From: Anaerolineales bacterium
GTDB taxonomy: Bacteria > Chloroflexota > Anaerolineae > Aggregatilineales > J027
Length of the DNA stretch: 64,000 bases
NCBI GenBank assembly: GCA_020634155.1
Contig: JACKCI010000001.1
Location: forward strand, 620,001 to 684,000
Reading direction: 5' to 3'
Positions 42,297-51,426 of the stretch are shown here, one piece after another. Made by a program: the position numbers and the translations under genes. Position 1 is the stretch's first letter; each line of letters opens with the position of its first letter. Under the pieces are notes generated by a model that was not told the DNA's origin, searched no databases, and saw only the letters and a list, made by a program, of their open reading frames with translations.

Positions 42297-43541
42297 GTGA
42301 AAGACGTAACTATGAGCCATATGGATCCTATTCAGACGGTTCATCCTAGCCATTCCGTTGATGGGCCGCGCCTGTTGATTGCCCATACGGATCTGCAACG
42401 CGCAGCCCTCCTTAAGCACTATATGGAGCGACAAGGATTGGCGGTATGTACGGTTCTCGGCGGGCAAGAGGCGGTTGCGACGGTCTACCAAGATAAACCC
42501 GATGTCATAATTCTCGACATTCCCGACCATGAGAGTTTACAGATTTGCCAAGGCCTTAAACAAGACGCAACGTTGGGCTACTTGCCTATTATTGTTGTGA
42601 CAGAGCAGCATGAGCGCCGCAAAGAACTCACCGCACGCTTGGCTGGGGCCGATGATTATGTGTCCAAGCCTGTGAATGAGCAAGAGCTTTTCCAGCGGGT
42701 CATGACACTGGTGCGAATCAAATTTCAAATTGACCGACTAAACACCGAAAACCAAAACCTTAACCACCACCTCCAAGATCAAAATGAACGCCTCCAACAA
42801 ACGCTTGATGAACTCAAAATGGCGATTGAAGCTGCTAAAGAAGCTGAATTGCTCAAGAAGCACATCATCGAGAGTGTTGACCACGAACTCCGTACCCCTA
42901 TGCTCCAAACCAAGTCGGCAGTTGCCATTCTGGTTGATGTCATCCGTGACTTAGCGCCTGATGAAAAGCAAGATACAGTTGCCCGCATGGCAACCCAAGC
43001 CGTCGCTCGCATGGAAGAACTCATACAGAATATCTCACAGCTACACCTCATTGACCACATCAAGTTAATCCCCATGATTGCCAACGACGCTGTGACCCAG
43101 AGTATCAATGCTCTACGTCGAAGCTGGGCGCAGCGTGATAAGCTGGAACGAGTACGCCATAACCCGCAGAAAAATTTGCCGCCTGTTGTTGGCGACCGTC
43201 GGGCAGTAGCGCGGATTCTGTTCCTCTTGTTGGACAATGCCCTCAAATTTAGCCCACCCGACAGCCCTGTTGAAATCCTTATTGACGTCAACAACGACTC
43301 GCTGACTTTCGCTGTTCAAGATTATGGTATCGGCATCCCTCCTGAGTTCCATAGTCGTATTTTTGACGCCTTTTTCACAATTGACCGAGGCACCCAAAAA
43401 CAGTACGGGGGTGTAGGGGTCGGTTTGGCTTCCGCACAGATTTTTGCACGCCAGATGAACACCGAGATTTATGTCAAAAGCAAGCCGAATAAAGGCAGCA
43501 CTTTTTACTTTAGCCTCCCCATTGCTGACCTCAATAGTTAG
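42297..43541 (+). CDS. Receiver domain-histidine kinase hybrid
   Basis: A 414-residue protein. A receiver domain at the N-terminus (about 20-135; phosphorylatable Asp in 'DVIILDIPD', conserved Lys in 'YVSKPV'), a coiled coil ('LNTENQNLNHHLQDQNERLQQTLDEL'), HisKA ('ESVDHELRTPMLQ') and HATPase ('LLDNALKFSPPDSPVEI', 'DYGIGIPPEFHSRIF', 'GVGVGLASAQI'). No membrane segment: cytoplasmic. The start is GTG 42297 (AAGG upstream); ATG 42312 is an alternative. No cognate regulator adjoins. Confidence 0.9.
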   Translation: MKDVTMSHMDPIQTVHPSHSVDGPRLLIAHTDLQRAALLKHYMERQGLAVCTVLGGQEAVATVYQDKPDVIILDIPDHESLQICQGLKQDATLGYLPIIVVTEQHERRKELTARLAGADDYVSKPVNEQELFQRVMTLVRIKFQIDRLNTENQNLNHHLQDQNERLQQTLDELKMAIEAAKEAELLKKHIIESVDHELRTPMLQTKSAVAILVDVIRDLAPDEKQDTVARMATQAVARMEELIQNISQLHLIDHIKLIPMIANDAVTQSINALRRSWAQRDKLERVRHNPQKNLPPVVGDRRAVARILFLLLDNALKFSPPDSPVEILIDVNNDSLTFAVQDYGIGIPPEFHSRIFDAFFTIDRGTQKQYGGVGVGLASAQIFARQMNTEIYVKSKPNKGSTFYFSLPIADLNS

Positions 43542-43584
43542 CCCTTTTCATTTAGGCGAGTTCCTGCTATAGTGTTGCCGAACT

Positions 43585-43666
43585 GGGGGAGTGGCGGAAT
43601 TGGCAGACGCGCATGACTTAGGATCATGTGGAGAAATCCGTGCGGGTTCGAGTCCCGCCTTCCCCA
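43585..43666 (+). tRNA. tRNA-Leu (anticodon TAG)
   Basis: A class II tRNA: acceptor GGGGGAG pairs with CTTCCCC, anticodon loop CTTAGGA (anticodon TAG), a long variable arm and T-arm GCGGGTTCGAGTCCCGC. Discriminator A; CCA is not encoded. A -10 like TATAGT (43568) is upstream. Confidence 0.94.
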
Positions 43667-43674
43667 AAAAAAAG

Positions 43675-43698
43675 CGGCGTGGGCAATCGCCGTTTTTT
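43675..43698 (+). terminator. Terminator of tRNA-Leu
   Basis: CGGCG and CGCCG form a 5-bp stem with an 8-base loop, followed by six T. Confidence 0.75.
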
Positions 43699-43801
43699 GT
43701 TGCATAAGAAATCCATCAGAACCAGAACTGGTGCTGGCTTTGGGGAAAATGACCTGTGTATAATAAACGCCCCCGGTTGGGTACTAAAGGATAAATAAAC
43801 C

Positions 43802-45190
43802 TTGGACATGAAAGTTGAACACCTCGACAACCATACCGCCGAAATAACGGTCACAATCGAGACTGACCGCATTGAGGCTGCCCGCCGTAAAACTGCCCAA
43901 CGTCTTGCAAAGAAATTGCGGATCCCCGGCTTTCGTCCGGGCAAAGCTCCTTATCAGATCGTTGTCAATTATGTTGGCGAAGAAGCCCTTACTATTGAGG
44001 CTATCGAAGACATCAGCAACGACCTCTATCGAGATGCCCTTGATGAATCCGGCATTGAACCCTATTCGATGGGTGAGATTACGGATGTTAAACTTGAAGA
44101 GAGCGTAATGCTGACCTTCGCAGTGCCCAAGCGCCCCACCGTCGATTTGGGTAACTACCGCGAGAACTTGCGCGTCGAATACACTGAACCAACTGTTACT
44201 GATGAAGATGTCGAAAAAAGTCTCGCCCGCACTCAGGAAAACATGGCACTGACTGAAGAGGTCAAGCGCCCCGCCGCCATGAACGATGAGGTCGTTATGG
44301 TAACCCTACGCGGGGTGTTTGCTAATGAAGACCCTGACGCGGAAGAGGAAATCTTCATCAATCAAACTATGATGAAATATATGCTGCTGGACGATGAAAC
44401 CCGTGACCTAATCCCCGGTTTCTCTCAAGAGTTAGTGGGTCTTGCGGACGGCGATTCTAAGTCCTTTACACTGGTCTTTCCCGAAGATGAAGAGGATAAA
44501 GAACTACGCGGGCGCTCCGTCAAATTTGATGTTGTGATGCACCAAGTCAATCAGACTATCTTACCAGTTGTTGATGACTTGATGGCTGACATCGCCAGCG
44601 ATGGTGAGTTAAAGACCCTTGAGGAGCTACGCACCAAACTCCGTGAGCAAATCCTTGAACATAAGCAAAGTGAAACCAGTGAGACCTATACCGAAGATGT
44701 TATCGATGCTTTGGTAGACGCGGCAACCTTGGCCTATCCACCTGCTATGGTCGAAGATTACCTCAACGATTTGATGACCGAACTCAACGAGTATCTGACC
44801 GAGCGTGCTGGCATGCAACTCGAAGACTACGCCCGTATCATGGATAAGCCAGTGGAAGCCATCCGTGAAGATAACCGTGAGCGTGCCATCAAACGCTTAA
44901 AGCGCTCACTAGCATTAATGACGATGGCTGAACAAGAGAAGCTAACGGTCACCGACGACGATATTCTTGAAGAAATCCACCAACAAGCCACGATGTTGGG
45001 GGGCGAACATGCCAGTGCTTTCTTAGAAATTCTCAACACCGATGAACACCGCGAAAACACAGCCCTGACCCTTATCAATCGTAAAGTCTTGAATCGCTTA
45101 ACCGACATCGCCAAGGGGTTGGCAGTAGATGAACCTACTGAAGAAGCCCCTGCTGATGATGAGCAATCTGAAGAGTCATCCGAGGAGTAG
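43802..45190 (+). CDS. tig: Trigger factor
   Basis: A 462-residue ribosome-bound chaperone. The N-terminal ribosome-binding signature 'RIPGFRPGKAPYQIVVNYVG', a central FKBP-like domain (about 165-250, 'KSFTLVFPEDEEDKELRGRSVKF') and a helical C-terminal domain are present. The acidic tail 'EEAPADDEQSEESSEE' is long. TTG 43802 is 10 bases after AAAGGA; ATG 43808 (MKVEHLDN) is an alternative. -10 TATAAT lies at 43759. tig-clpP-clpX follow in the common order. Confidence 0.95.
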   Translation: MDMKVEHLDNHTAEITVTIETDRIEAARRKTAQRLAKKLRIPGFRPGKAPYQIVVNYVGEEALTIEAIEDISNDLYRDALDESGIEPYSMGEITDVKLEESVMLTFAVPKRPTVDLGNYRENLRVEYTEPTVTDEDVEKSLARTQENMALTEEVKRPAAMNDEVVMVTLRGVFANEDPDAEEEIFINQTMMKYMLLDDETRDLIPGFSQELVGLADGDSKSFTLVFPEDEEDKELRGRSVKFDVVMHQVNQTILPVVDDLMADIASDGELKTLEELRTKLREQILEHKQSETSETYTEDVIDALVDAATLAYPPAMVEDYLNDLMTELNEYLTERAGMQLEDYARIMDKPVEAIREDNRERAIKRLKRSLALMTMAEQEKLTVTDDDILEEIHQQATMLGGEHASAFLEILNTDEHRENTALTLINRKVLNRLTDIAKGLAVDEPTEEAPADDEQSEESSEE

Positions 45191-45216
45191 CCACGAAGGA
45201 GGCTAGGTGAACGACT

Positions 45217-45870
45217 ATGAACATGCATGATATGTACGATACCTTCGGCAAGAATCATGAACAAGGCGTCTTTAATGGCGTAATTCCGATGGTTATTGAG
45301 CAAACTGGACGCGGTGAGCGAGCCTATGACATCTTCTCGCTTTTGCTCAAAGAACGCATTATCATTTTGGGTAGTGGGATTAATGACCAAATCGCTAACC
45401 TCATCGTCGCCCAACTGCTGTATCTCAACGGGCAAGACCCCGAAAGCGAAATCAGCATGTACATCAACAGTCCCGGTGGCGTCATCTACTCCGGCCTCGC
45501 TATCTTAGACACCATGCGCTCTATCCCCAACCCTGTTCGGACTGTTGCAGTGGGGTTAACGGCCAGCTTTGGTACCATTCTGTTGACTGGCGGCGAAAAA
45601 GGCCGCCGTATGGCCCTCCCCAATGCCACTATCCACATGCACCAACCATGGTCATCGGGTGGCGGTGGTCAAGCCTCGGATGTCGAGATCCAAGCCCGTG
45701 AGATTTTACGCCAACGCGATCTGCTCAACCGCATTTTGGCTGAGACAACAGGCCAACCCCTAGATCGTATTGAATCAGATACCGACCGTGATGTGTATCT
45801 GACCGCCCAGCAAGCTGTTGACTATGGCTTGATTGATACCATCTTGGAAACTGCTAAGAAATCGAAGTAA
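45217..45870 (+). CDS. clpP: ATP-dependent Clp protease proteolytic subunit
   Basis: A 217-residue ClpP. 'YINSPGGVIYSGLAILDTM', 'TASFGTILLTGGEKGRRMALPNATIHMHQPW' and 'DRDVYLTAQQAVDYGLID' hold the Ser-His-Asp triad: Ser in TASFG, His in MHQP and Asp in the TDRD segment. The Ser context is ASFGT rather than the usual ASMGA. The residues after the first Met (MNMHDMYDTFGKNHEQ) form a propeptide. AAGGAGG precedes the ATG. The clpX gene follows 70 bp later. Confidence 0.95.
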   Translation: MNMHDMYDTFGKNHEQGVFNGVIPMVIEQTGRGERAYDIFSLLLKERIIILGSGINDQIANLIVAQLLYLNGQDPESEISMYINSPGGVIYSGLAILDTMRSIPNPVRTVAVGLTASFGTILLTGGEKGRRMALPNATIHMHQPWSSGGGGQASDVEIQAREILRQRDLLNRILAETTGQPLDRIESDTDRDVYLTAQQAVDYGLIDTILETAKKSK

Positions 45871-45887
45871 TAGAGCCGCCCGCTTGT

Positions 45888-45916
45888 CCCTCTATAGTAT
45901 AATACACTGTAGAGGG
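45888..45916 (+). promoter_or_regulatory. Palindrome enclosing a -10-like element before clpX
   Basis: CCCTCTA (45888-45894) and TAGAGGG (45910-45916) are perfect inverted arms separated by 15 bases that contain TATAAT (45898-45903). It sits 25 bp before the clpX start. This could be an operator over an internal promoter or an mRNA hairpin. No clear -35 element was found. Confidence 0.5.
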
Positions 45917-45940
45917 ATCGGTCATATCTGGGAGGTATGC

Positions 45941-47224
45941 GTGCATACAGGAACCACCAACGGCCCGTTGCGTTGCTCGTTTTGTAGCAAAACCGCTGAT
46001 GAGGTCAATCGTCTCATCGCAGGGCCAGATCATGTTTTTATCTGTGATGAATGTGTGCGGCTTTGCCAACACATTCTCGATCAAGAGCCACTAATCCCCA
46101 AAGATGAGGATTTCCAACTGGAGCATATTCCGTCTCCCCGTGAAATCCACAATTATTTGGACACCTATGTCATTAGCCAAGAACGAGCCAAGCGCGTCTT
46201 GAGTGTGGCCGTTTACAACCACTACAAACGTATCAACGCGGGTGGTTCCATCAACGATATTGAAATTGAAAAAAGCAATATCTTGATGGTGGGGCCGACG
46301 GGCTGTGGCAAGACCCTGCTGGCCCAAACACTGGCCCGCCTATTGGATGTGCCATTTTGCATTGCCGACGCCACCGCTTTGACGGAGGCGGGTTATGTTG
46401 GTGAAGATGTTGAAAATATCCTGCTGCGTCTTATCCAAGCGGCAGACTTTGATATTGCCCGCGCCGAAAAGGGCATTATCTATATTGATGAAATCGACAA
46501 AATCACCCGCAAAAGTGGCGATAACCCCTCTATCACCCGCGATGTCAGCGGGGAGGGTGTGCAGCAAGCCCTGCTGAAAATCATTGAAGGCACGGTCGCT
46601 AATGTTCCCCCTCAAGGTGGACGCAAGCACCCCCATCAAGACTTCATTCAAATCGACACCAGCAACATACTGTTCATTTGTGGCGGTACATTCTCTGGCT
46701 TAACCGATATCATCTCCAAACGCCTCGGATCCAAGAACACCGTCGGCTTTGGTAGCACCGCTGCCCCTAAAGAAGGCGACAATGTGTTGCGTCACATGAA
46801 TGCCGAAGACTTGATGCAATTTGGCCTCATCCCTGAATTGATTGGTCGCTTGCCCGTCTTTGTCAATATCGACCCATTGGATGTTGAGGCTCTAATGCGG
46901 GTCTTGGTTGAACCCAAGAATTCGCTTGTCAAGCAATATAAGAGTTTATTCGCTCTCGACAGCGTGGAGTTGGTCTTTGAAGACGATGCGCTGCGTGCCG
47001 CTGCTGAAATCGCCCTTCGCTATGAAACAGGCGCACGCGGTTTACGTGGTATCCTTGAGCGCGTCTTGCTGGATGTGATGTTTGAAATCCCATCCCGTCC
47101 TGACATCGCCAAGGTCATCGTCACCAAAGAGACCATTGAGCAAAACGCCAAACCCCGCATAGTCGATAGCAAAGACACCCCCGTTAATTGGGAAGCGCCC
47201 GACAAGCTCGACACCGCAGCCTAA
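45941..47224 (+). CDS. clpX: ATP-dependent Clp protease ATP-binding subunit ClpX
   Basis: A 427-residue AAA+ unfoldase that feeds ClpP. An N-terminal zinc finger (CSFC and CDECVRLC), Walker A GPTGCGKTLLA, Walker B 'IYIDEIDKI', sensor regions and 'IPELIGRLPV' with 'GARGLRGILE' are typical. The start is GTG 45941: GGGAGG lies five bases upstream and the residues before it would overlap clpP. The C-terminal 'EAPDKLDTAA' is short. A good terminator follows. Confidence 0.96.
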   Translation: MHTGTTNGPLRCSFCSKTADEVNRLIAGPDHVFICDECVRLCQHILDQEPLIPKDEDFQLEHIPSPREIHNYLDTYVISQERAKRVLSVAVYNHYKRINAGGSINDIEIEKSNILMVGPTGCGKTLLAQTLARLLDVPFCIADATALTEAGYVGEDVENILLRLIQAADFDIARAEKGIIYIDEIDKITRKSGDNPSITRDVSGEGVQQALLKIIEGTVANVPPQGGRKHPHQDFIQIDTSNILFICGGTFSGLTDIISKRLGSKNTVGFGSTAAPKEGDNVLRHMNAEDLMQFGLIPELIGRLPVFVNIDPLDVEALMRVLVEPKNSLVKQYKSLFALDSVELVFEDDALRAAAEIALRYETGARGLRGILERVLLDVMFEIPSRPDIAKVIVTKETIEQNAKPRIVDSKDTPVNWEAPDKLDTAA

Positions 47225-47240
47225 AAACCCGATAATTAAG

Positions 47241-47270
47241 CGGTGATCTTGAACAAGGTCACCGTTTTTT
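47241..47270 (+). terminator. Terminator after clpX
   Basis: CGGTGATCTT and AAGGTCACCG form a 10-bp stem (one G-U) with loop GAAC, followed by six T. Confidence 0.88.
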
Positions 47271-47292
47271 ATTTGAAATGGAGCAAAATCTG

Positions 47293-47802
47293 ATGATTGG
47301 TGTTCTTTCTGATACCCACGACCAAGTACAGTATTTGGAGCGCGTCATCCGTTTCTTCAATGAGCGCGAGGTTAGGCGTGTCATCCACTGTGGAGACTGG
47401 ATTTCCCCCTTCAATCTACGTTATTTCACTGAACTCAAAGCGCCTATCTATGGCGTGTTTGGCAACAACGATGGGGACAAGTTCGCCCATGCCCGCCTTG
47501 CACTTCAACTCGACCTCGACATCACCATGCAAGACCAACTCCTCACCATTGAACGCGAAGGTATCCGTATGGCAGTCTATCATGGTACCGCCCCCAAGCT
47601 GGTGGATGCTCTTGTCAAGTGCGGGGACTACGATGTCGTTTTCTATGGGCACGACCATATTGCGACCATCGAGCAGGTGGGGTCAGCCCTCAAAATGAAT
47701 CCGGGGACATTTATGGCAGGTGGGCAAGGGCCATCAATCGGGCTTTTTGACCCTGCCACCCGCCAAGGTGAAATTATCCCGATTGCGACATTAGGGGATT
47801 AG
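47293..47802 (+). CDS. YfcE/MJ0936-type metallophosphoesterase
   Basis: A 169-residue calcineurin-like phosphoesterase: 'GVLSDTHDQ', 'VIHCGDW', 'GNNDGD' and 'FYGHDH'. Family members are Mn-dependent phosphodiesterases of broad specificity. ATG 47293 is chosen because GGAG lies nine bases upstream; an ATG at 47278 would include that site. Its end overlaps the converging metallo-hydrolase gene by 12 bp. Confidence 0.9.
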   Translation: MIGVLSDTHDQVQYLERVIRFFNEREVRRVIHCGDWISPFNLRYFTELKAPIYGVFGNNDGDKFAHARLALQLDLDITMQDQLLTIEREGIRMAVYHGTAPKLVDALVKCGDYDVVFYGHDHIATIEQVGSALKMNPGTFMAGGQGPSIGLFDPATRQGEIIPIATLGD

Positions 47803-48426
47803 GGCCTCTAGCCAAACCATCTCAGCCAGCCCTTGGATAGCCGTCTCAAGCGCTTTAGCTTCTAAACGGGTACCACCCTCTGCCGTTCCATAATGGCTGG
47901 GAATCACATGCGTGGGTTTCATGCTGGCAACGAGGGCCTTGGCGTGGTCAACCGTCATCAAGCCCTCTTTGGCGCTTACGGGTAAAATCGCAATATCACA
48001 GCCAACCCGCTTCAAATCTGGCACAAAGTCAGTGTCGCCTGCATAGTAGATGTCGTAGTGATTGAGCGAAATCATAAACCCAACATCCCCACGCGAAGGG
48101 GGATGATAATCGTCAAAAGTATAGGCAGGCACCGCTTTGATGTTGGCACGGTCTACATTGACACTTTGCCATGCCCGCAAAACCTCGACCTTCGGGAACT
48201 CTTCACGAATAGCCTGCGCCGCCCCTTCCCCCGCAATAATGCGGGTATGGGGAGCCATTAGCTTTTCGATGTCACGGGGTGAACAATGGTCATAGTGTTC
48301 ATGGGTTATCAAGATAACGTCAGCAGGGGAAATGGGGGGGACAATACGCCAAGGGTCAATATAAATGCGAAGGCTGCTCTCTATACAAAAACTGGCATGG
48401 CCTAACCATCGAATATGCTCTATCAT
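47791..48426 (-). CDS. Metallo-beta-lactamase-fold hydrolase (UPF0173-like)
   Basis: A 211-residue MBL-fold protein: 'HASFCIESSLRIYIDPW', 'ILITHEHYDHCSPRDIEKL' (HxHxDH), 'YYAGDTDF' and 'HVIPSHYGT'. Similar to UPF0173 proteins, whose substrates are mostly unknown. It starts at the ATGA overlap with the STAS-like gene upstream (TGA of that gene), so the two are translationally coupled. Confidence 0.88.
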   Translation of the reverse strand: MIEHIRWLGHASFCIESSLRIYIDPWRIVPPISPADVILITHEHYDHCSPRDIEKLMAPHTRIIAGEGAAQAIREEFPKVEVLRAWQSVNVDRANIKAVPAYTFDDYHPPSRGDVGFMISLNHYDIYYAGDTDFVPDLKRVGCDIAILPVSAKEGLMTVDHAKALVASMKPTHVIPSHYGTAEGGTRLEAKALETAIQGLAEMVWLEALIP

Positions 48427-48839
48427 TCCATTACCTCATTCAACCACTCTAAAGCCGCTTCTCGCGTAAAAAAGACGTCGCGTTGCCGATACCGATTATT
48501 TTGCCGTTTGAAGAACAATCGAATACGATGAGAAGCGTGGTTATTGGGCAAAATGACTGCGATACGCCCCTGAAGTTCAGGATAAGCGTCTTGCAATGCT
48601 TGGCCCCGTTCCTGAGAATAGGGGGTCTGCGTCACGTTAGGATGCGACAAGTCCTGAATGATTCGAACTGGGGTATGGGTATCGACAGCCGTTCGCATAA
48701 GTGTATCACAAGCATCGACCCAGATGTCAACTGTAATACGCGTCATATCGGTCAATGTGAAGATTGTGACACACCCATCTTCCAGTGTTTCGCAGGTGAT
48801 ACCCGCACCTAGCACTTGGATTGCACGAGGTGGAACCAT
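48423..48839 (-). CDS. Small STAS-like protein, paralogue of the 21916-22353 gene
   Basis: A 138-residue soluble protein with the same block order as the 21916 gene ('QDLSHPNVTQTPYSQERGQALQDAYPELQGRIAVILPNN' and 'RDVFFTREAALEWLNEV'). ATG 48839 follows AAGG; a TTG two codons earlier is possible. It ends in TGA, overlapping the ATG of the MBL gene (ATGA). Function unknown. Confidence 0.6.
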   Translation of the reverse strand: MVPPRAIQVLGAGITCETLEDGCVTIFTLTDMTRITVDIWVDACDTLMRTAVDTHTPVRIIQDLSHPNVTQTPYSQERGQALQDAYPELQGRIAVILPNNHASHRIRLFFKRQNNRYRQRDVFFTREAALEWLNEVME

Positions 48840-48923
48840 GCTCAAAAGCCTTTTAAGCTATATTTTATATAGATTTTAAGTCCAAGTACCGTAATCATCA
48901 AATAATTCGGAGGAAAACCTACC

Positions 48924-50072
48924 ATGACATACGATGTTGTAACCCTACGCCAACGCGAATTCCCCAACACTGGCCCCTATCTCAACCACGCGGGTATCTC
49001 TCCTATTCCCGCCCGCACTGTTCAAGCAGTGCAGGATTGTGTGCAACACCTTGGCGCTGAACCAAGTCACTTTTTTCATCACCATTTCTTCCCCACCTAC
49101 CAACAATTCATGCAAGATATTGCCGCATGGATTAACGCCTCCAACCCTACCGACATCTGCCCCGTAACCAGCACCTCTCAAGCCATCAGCATGGTCGCCA
49201 CCGCCATTGACTGGCAGGCTGGAGACCGCATTATGTTCTGTGATATTGAGTTTCCATCCAACGCCTACCCTTGGATGTCATTAGAACAAACCCATCAGGT
49301 CAATGTTGTCATGATTGAACCCGATGGCGGCACCCTCACTGTTGAGAGTCTTGACCGTGCCATTCAGCAACATAGCAAACCACGCCTTGTAGCCGTCAGT
49401 GCCCTCCAATTCTTCACAGGCGCACGGGCCGACCTCAGCGCACTAGGTACCTATTGCCACGAGAATGGGATACTGTTTGTGGTAGATGCCATTCAAGCGA
49501 TTGGGCATATCCCAATTGATGTCCAAGCCATGCACATTGATATACTTGCCACAGGTGGGCAGAAATCGTTGATGGCATTGGCAGGCATCGGCTTCCTGTA
49601 TGTTGAGCGCGAATTGGCAGAGCGTCTTCAGCCTGCTAGCATAGGCCCCAATGCGGTGCAAGGTTGGGACCATTGGCTGAAATATGACCTCACCCCCCTC
49701 GCAGGTGCGGCTCGTTTCGGTTCTGGTACACCAAATGTGCCGGGGATTAGTAGCGTGGTCAGCAGCCTCTCACTCTTGCGGGAACTAGGGCGCGAAGCCA
49801 TTGATGCCTATACAACTAGCCTCAGCCATTACGCCATCCACGAACTCGACCAACGCGGCTATCAATTGGTTACACCCCATGATGTACAAGGGCCAATCGT
49901 TACTTTTAGCTACGGTGACCACACCACGACGGATGCACTCCTCCAACGCTTAACCGAAGCGGGGGTATCGGTAACCAAGCACTTAGACCGGATAGGAAAT
50001 CCTTACGTGCGATTATCGGTTCACTGCTATAATAGAGAAGACGATCTACAATGCTTTCTTAACGCATTATAA
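48924..50072 (+). CDS. Class V aminotransferase (PLP-dependent)
   Basis: A 382-residue fold-type I enzyme. 'LNHAGISPIPARTVQAVQ' opens it, 'VVDAIQAIGHIPIDVQAMHID' holds the PLP-contacting Asp, and 'TGGQKSLMALAGIGFLYV' the Schiff-base Lys (about 214). 'RFGSGTPNVPGISS' and 'VRLSVHCYNREDD' close the site. Cysteine desulfurases and kynureninase relatives share this fold; substrate unclear. GGAGG precedes the ATG. The AAA gene follows 14 bp later. Confidence 0.88.
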   Translation: MTYDVVTLRQREFPNTGPYLNHAGISPIPARTVQAVQDCVQHLGAEPSHFFHHHFFPTYQQFMQDIAAWINASNPTDICPVTSTSQAISMVATAIDWQAGDRIMFCDIEFPSNAYPWMSLEQTHQVNVVMIEPDGGTLTVESLDRAIQQHSKPRLVAVSALQFFTGARADLSALGTYCHENGILFVVDAIQAIGHIPIDVQAMHIDILATGGQKSLMALAGIGFLYVERELAERLQPASIGPNAVQGWDHWLKYDLTPLAGAARFGSGTPNVPGISSVVSSLSLLRELGREAIDAYTTSLSHYAIHELDQRGYQLVTPHDVQGPIVTFSYGDHTTTDALLQRLTEAGVSVTKHLDRIGNPYVRLSVHCYNREDDLQCFLNAL

Positions 50073-50086
50073 ATGGAGTTATCATC

Positions 50087-51415
50087 ATGTCATCGGCACG
50101 CAAGCAATGGTCACCGCCTGCCATGCGAACCATCGAAGACACTGGCCTCAATATGGGCTTGTTGACCGATCTCGCTATCAAAACAATTTATTTCGCGGGC
50201 TATCTTAGCGGGCAAAGACTCGCTGAGAAAATGGCATTACCCTATACCGGAGTTGTTGACCGTATTATTGATTTCATGAAGCGCGAAAAATGGATTGAAG
50301 TTCGCGGTTCAGGTGGCATCAGTGAAGCGGCATATGAGTATATCATCTCTCAAAAAGGCTCGACAAAGGCCCAAGAAGCCCTAGAGCGTAGTATGTATGC
50401 AGGTCAATGCCCCGTTACATTGCCTCAATATGTTTACGCGATGAAGGCTCAATATCGCCGCCCAAATGCCCAACGGGACAGCCTTGTTGCAGCTTTTGAA
50501 GGCCTAATCGTAGATGAAAGCATCCTCAATAAAATCGGCCCAGCGATCAATTCTGGCAAGGCTATCTTTATGCACGGCCCTCCCGGCAATGGTAAAACAA
50601 CCTTCGCCACCCGTGCTGCCCGCTTCGTGTTAGGGAATGAGTTATGGATTCCCTACGCTATTGACATCGATGGGCAAGTTATCCGTATCTTTGATAACGT
50701 TCTCCACGAAGTGCTTGAGGTAGCAGACGAGGACAAAAGCTCAGGCACAGGGGTGCGCCGTGACCCTCGCTGGGTATTGGTCAAACGCCCCGTTATTATG
50801 GTCGGTGGTGAACTCACCATGGCAGGGCTTGACCTTGTATATGATCCCATCAACAAGTACTATGAAGCCCCCTACCAAATGAAGGCCAATGGCGGCATGT
50901 TCTTCATCGATGACTTTGGACGCCAGATGATGCGCCCGCAAGACTTGCTCAACCGCTGGATTGTGCCTCTTGAAAGCCGTATCGACTTTTTGACCCTCAA
51001 CACAGGCCGCAAGATTGAGCTTCCCTTCAACGTACTCATCATCTTTAGCACCAACCTCCCACCGAAGGACCTAGTTGATGAGGCATTCTTAAGGCGTATT
51101 CCCTACAAAATTGAGGTCAAAGACCCCACCTTTGAGCAATTCCGTGAGATTTTCAAGCTCATGTGTCAAGTCAAGCGTATTCCTTATGATGAGAAGGGGT
51201 TGGCTTACCTGATTCAGGAATGGTATCTCAAAACTAACCGCCCTCTGCGGGCTGTGCATCCCCGCGATATTCTTGACCAATTGTTGGACATGGCGCGTTA
51301 TCTCAATCGCCCACCGCAGTTGACCAAAGAACTGATTGACCACGCTGCTGAGTCCTACTTCGTTGATTTGACAGGCGAATACAAAGCAGTCACTACAGGC
51401 GGTAGTAACCGTTAG
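50087..51415 (+). CDS. AAA ATPase with winged-helix-like N-terminal domain
   Basis: A 442-residue protein. The first 110 residues look like a winged helix ('LAEKMALPYTGVVDRIIDFMKREKWIEVRGSGG'). The AAA module has Walker A GPPGNGKTTFA (about 163-170), Walker B 'GMFFIDDFGRQM' (about 270) and sensor 'NVLIIFSTNLPP'. A helical lid ('RAVHPRDILDQLLDMARYLNRPP') ends it. The partner is unknown. It lies between a class V aminotransferase and a receiver protein, at 10-15 bp spacing, and so is probably one operon. Confidence 0.85.
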   Translation: MSSARKQWSPPAMRTIEDTGLNMGLLTDLAIKTIYFAGYLSGQRLAEKMALPYTGVVDRIIDFMKREKWIEVRGSGGISEAAYEYIISQKGSTKAQEALERSMYAGQCPVTLPQYVYAMKAQYRRPNAQRDSLVAAFEGLIVDESILNKIGPAINSGKAIFMHGPPGNGKTTFATRAARFVLGNELWIPYAIDIDGQVIRIFDNVLHEVLEVADEDKSSGTGVRRDPRWVLVKRPVIMVGGELTMAGLDLVYDPINKYYEAPYQMKANGGMFFIDDFGRQMMRPQDLLNRWIVPLESRIDFLTLNTGRKIELPFNVLIIFSTNLPPKDLVDEAFLRRIPYKIEVKDPTFEQFREIFKLMCQVKRIPYDEKGLAYLIQEWYLKTNRPLRAVHPRDILDQLLDMARYLNRPPQLTKELIDHAAESYFVDLTGEYKAVTTGGSNR

Positions 51416-51426
51416 GGAGTATATAC

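Noticed and set aside
45833..45940. An upstream extension of clpX overlapping clpP
   Set aside because: The upstream codons lie within clpP. The GTG at 45941 has a strong ribosome site and starts the normal ClpX zinc finger.
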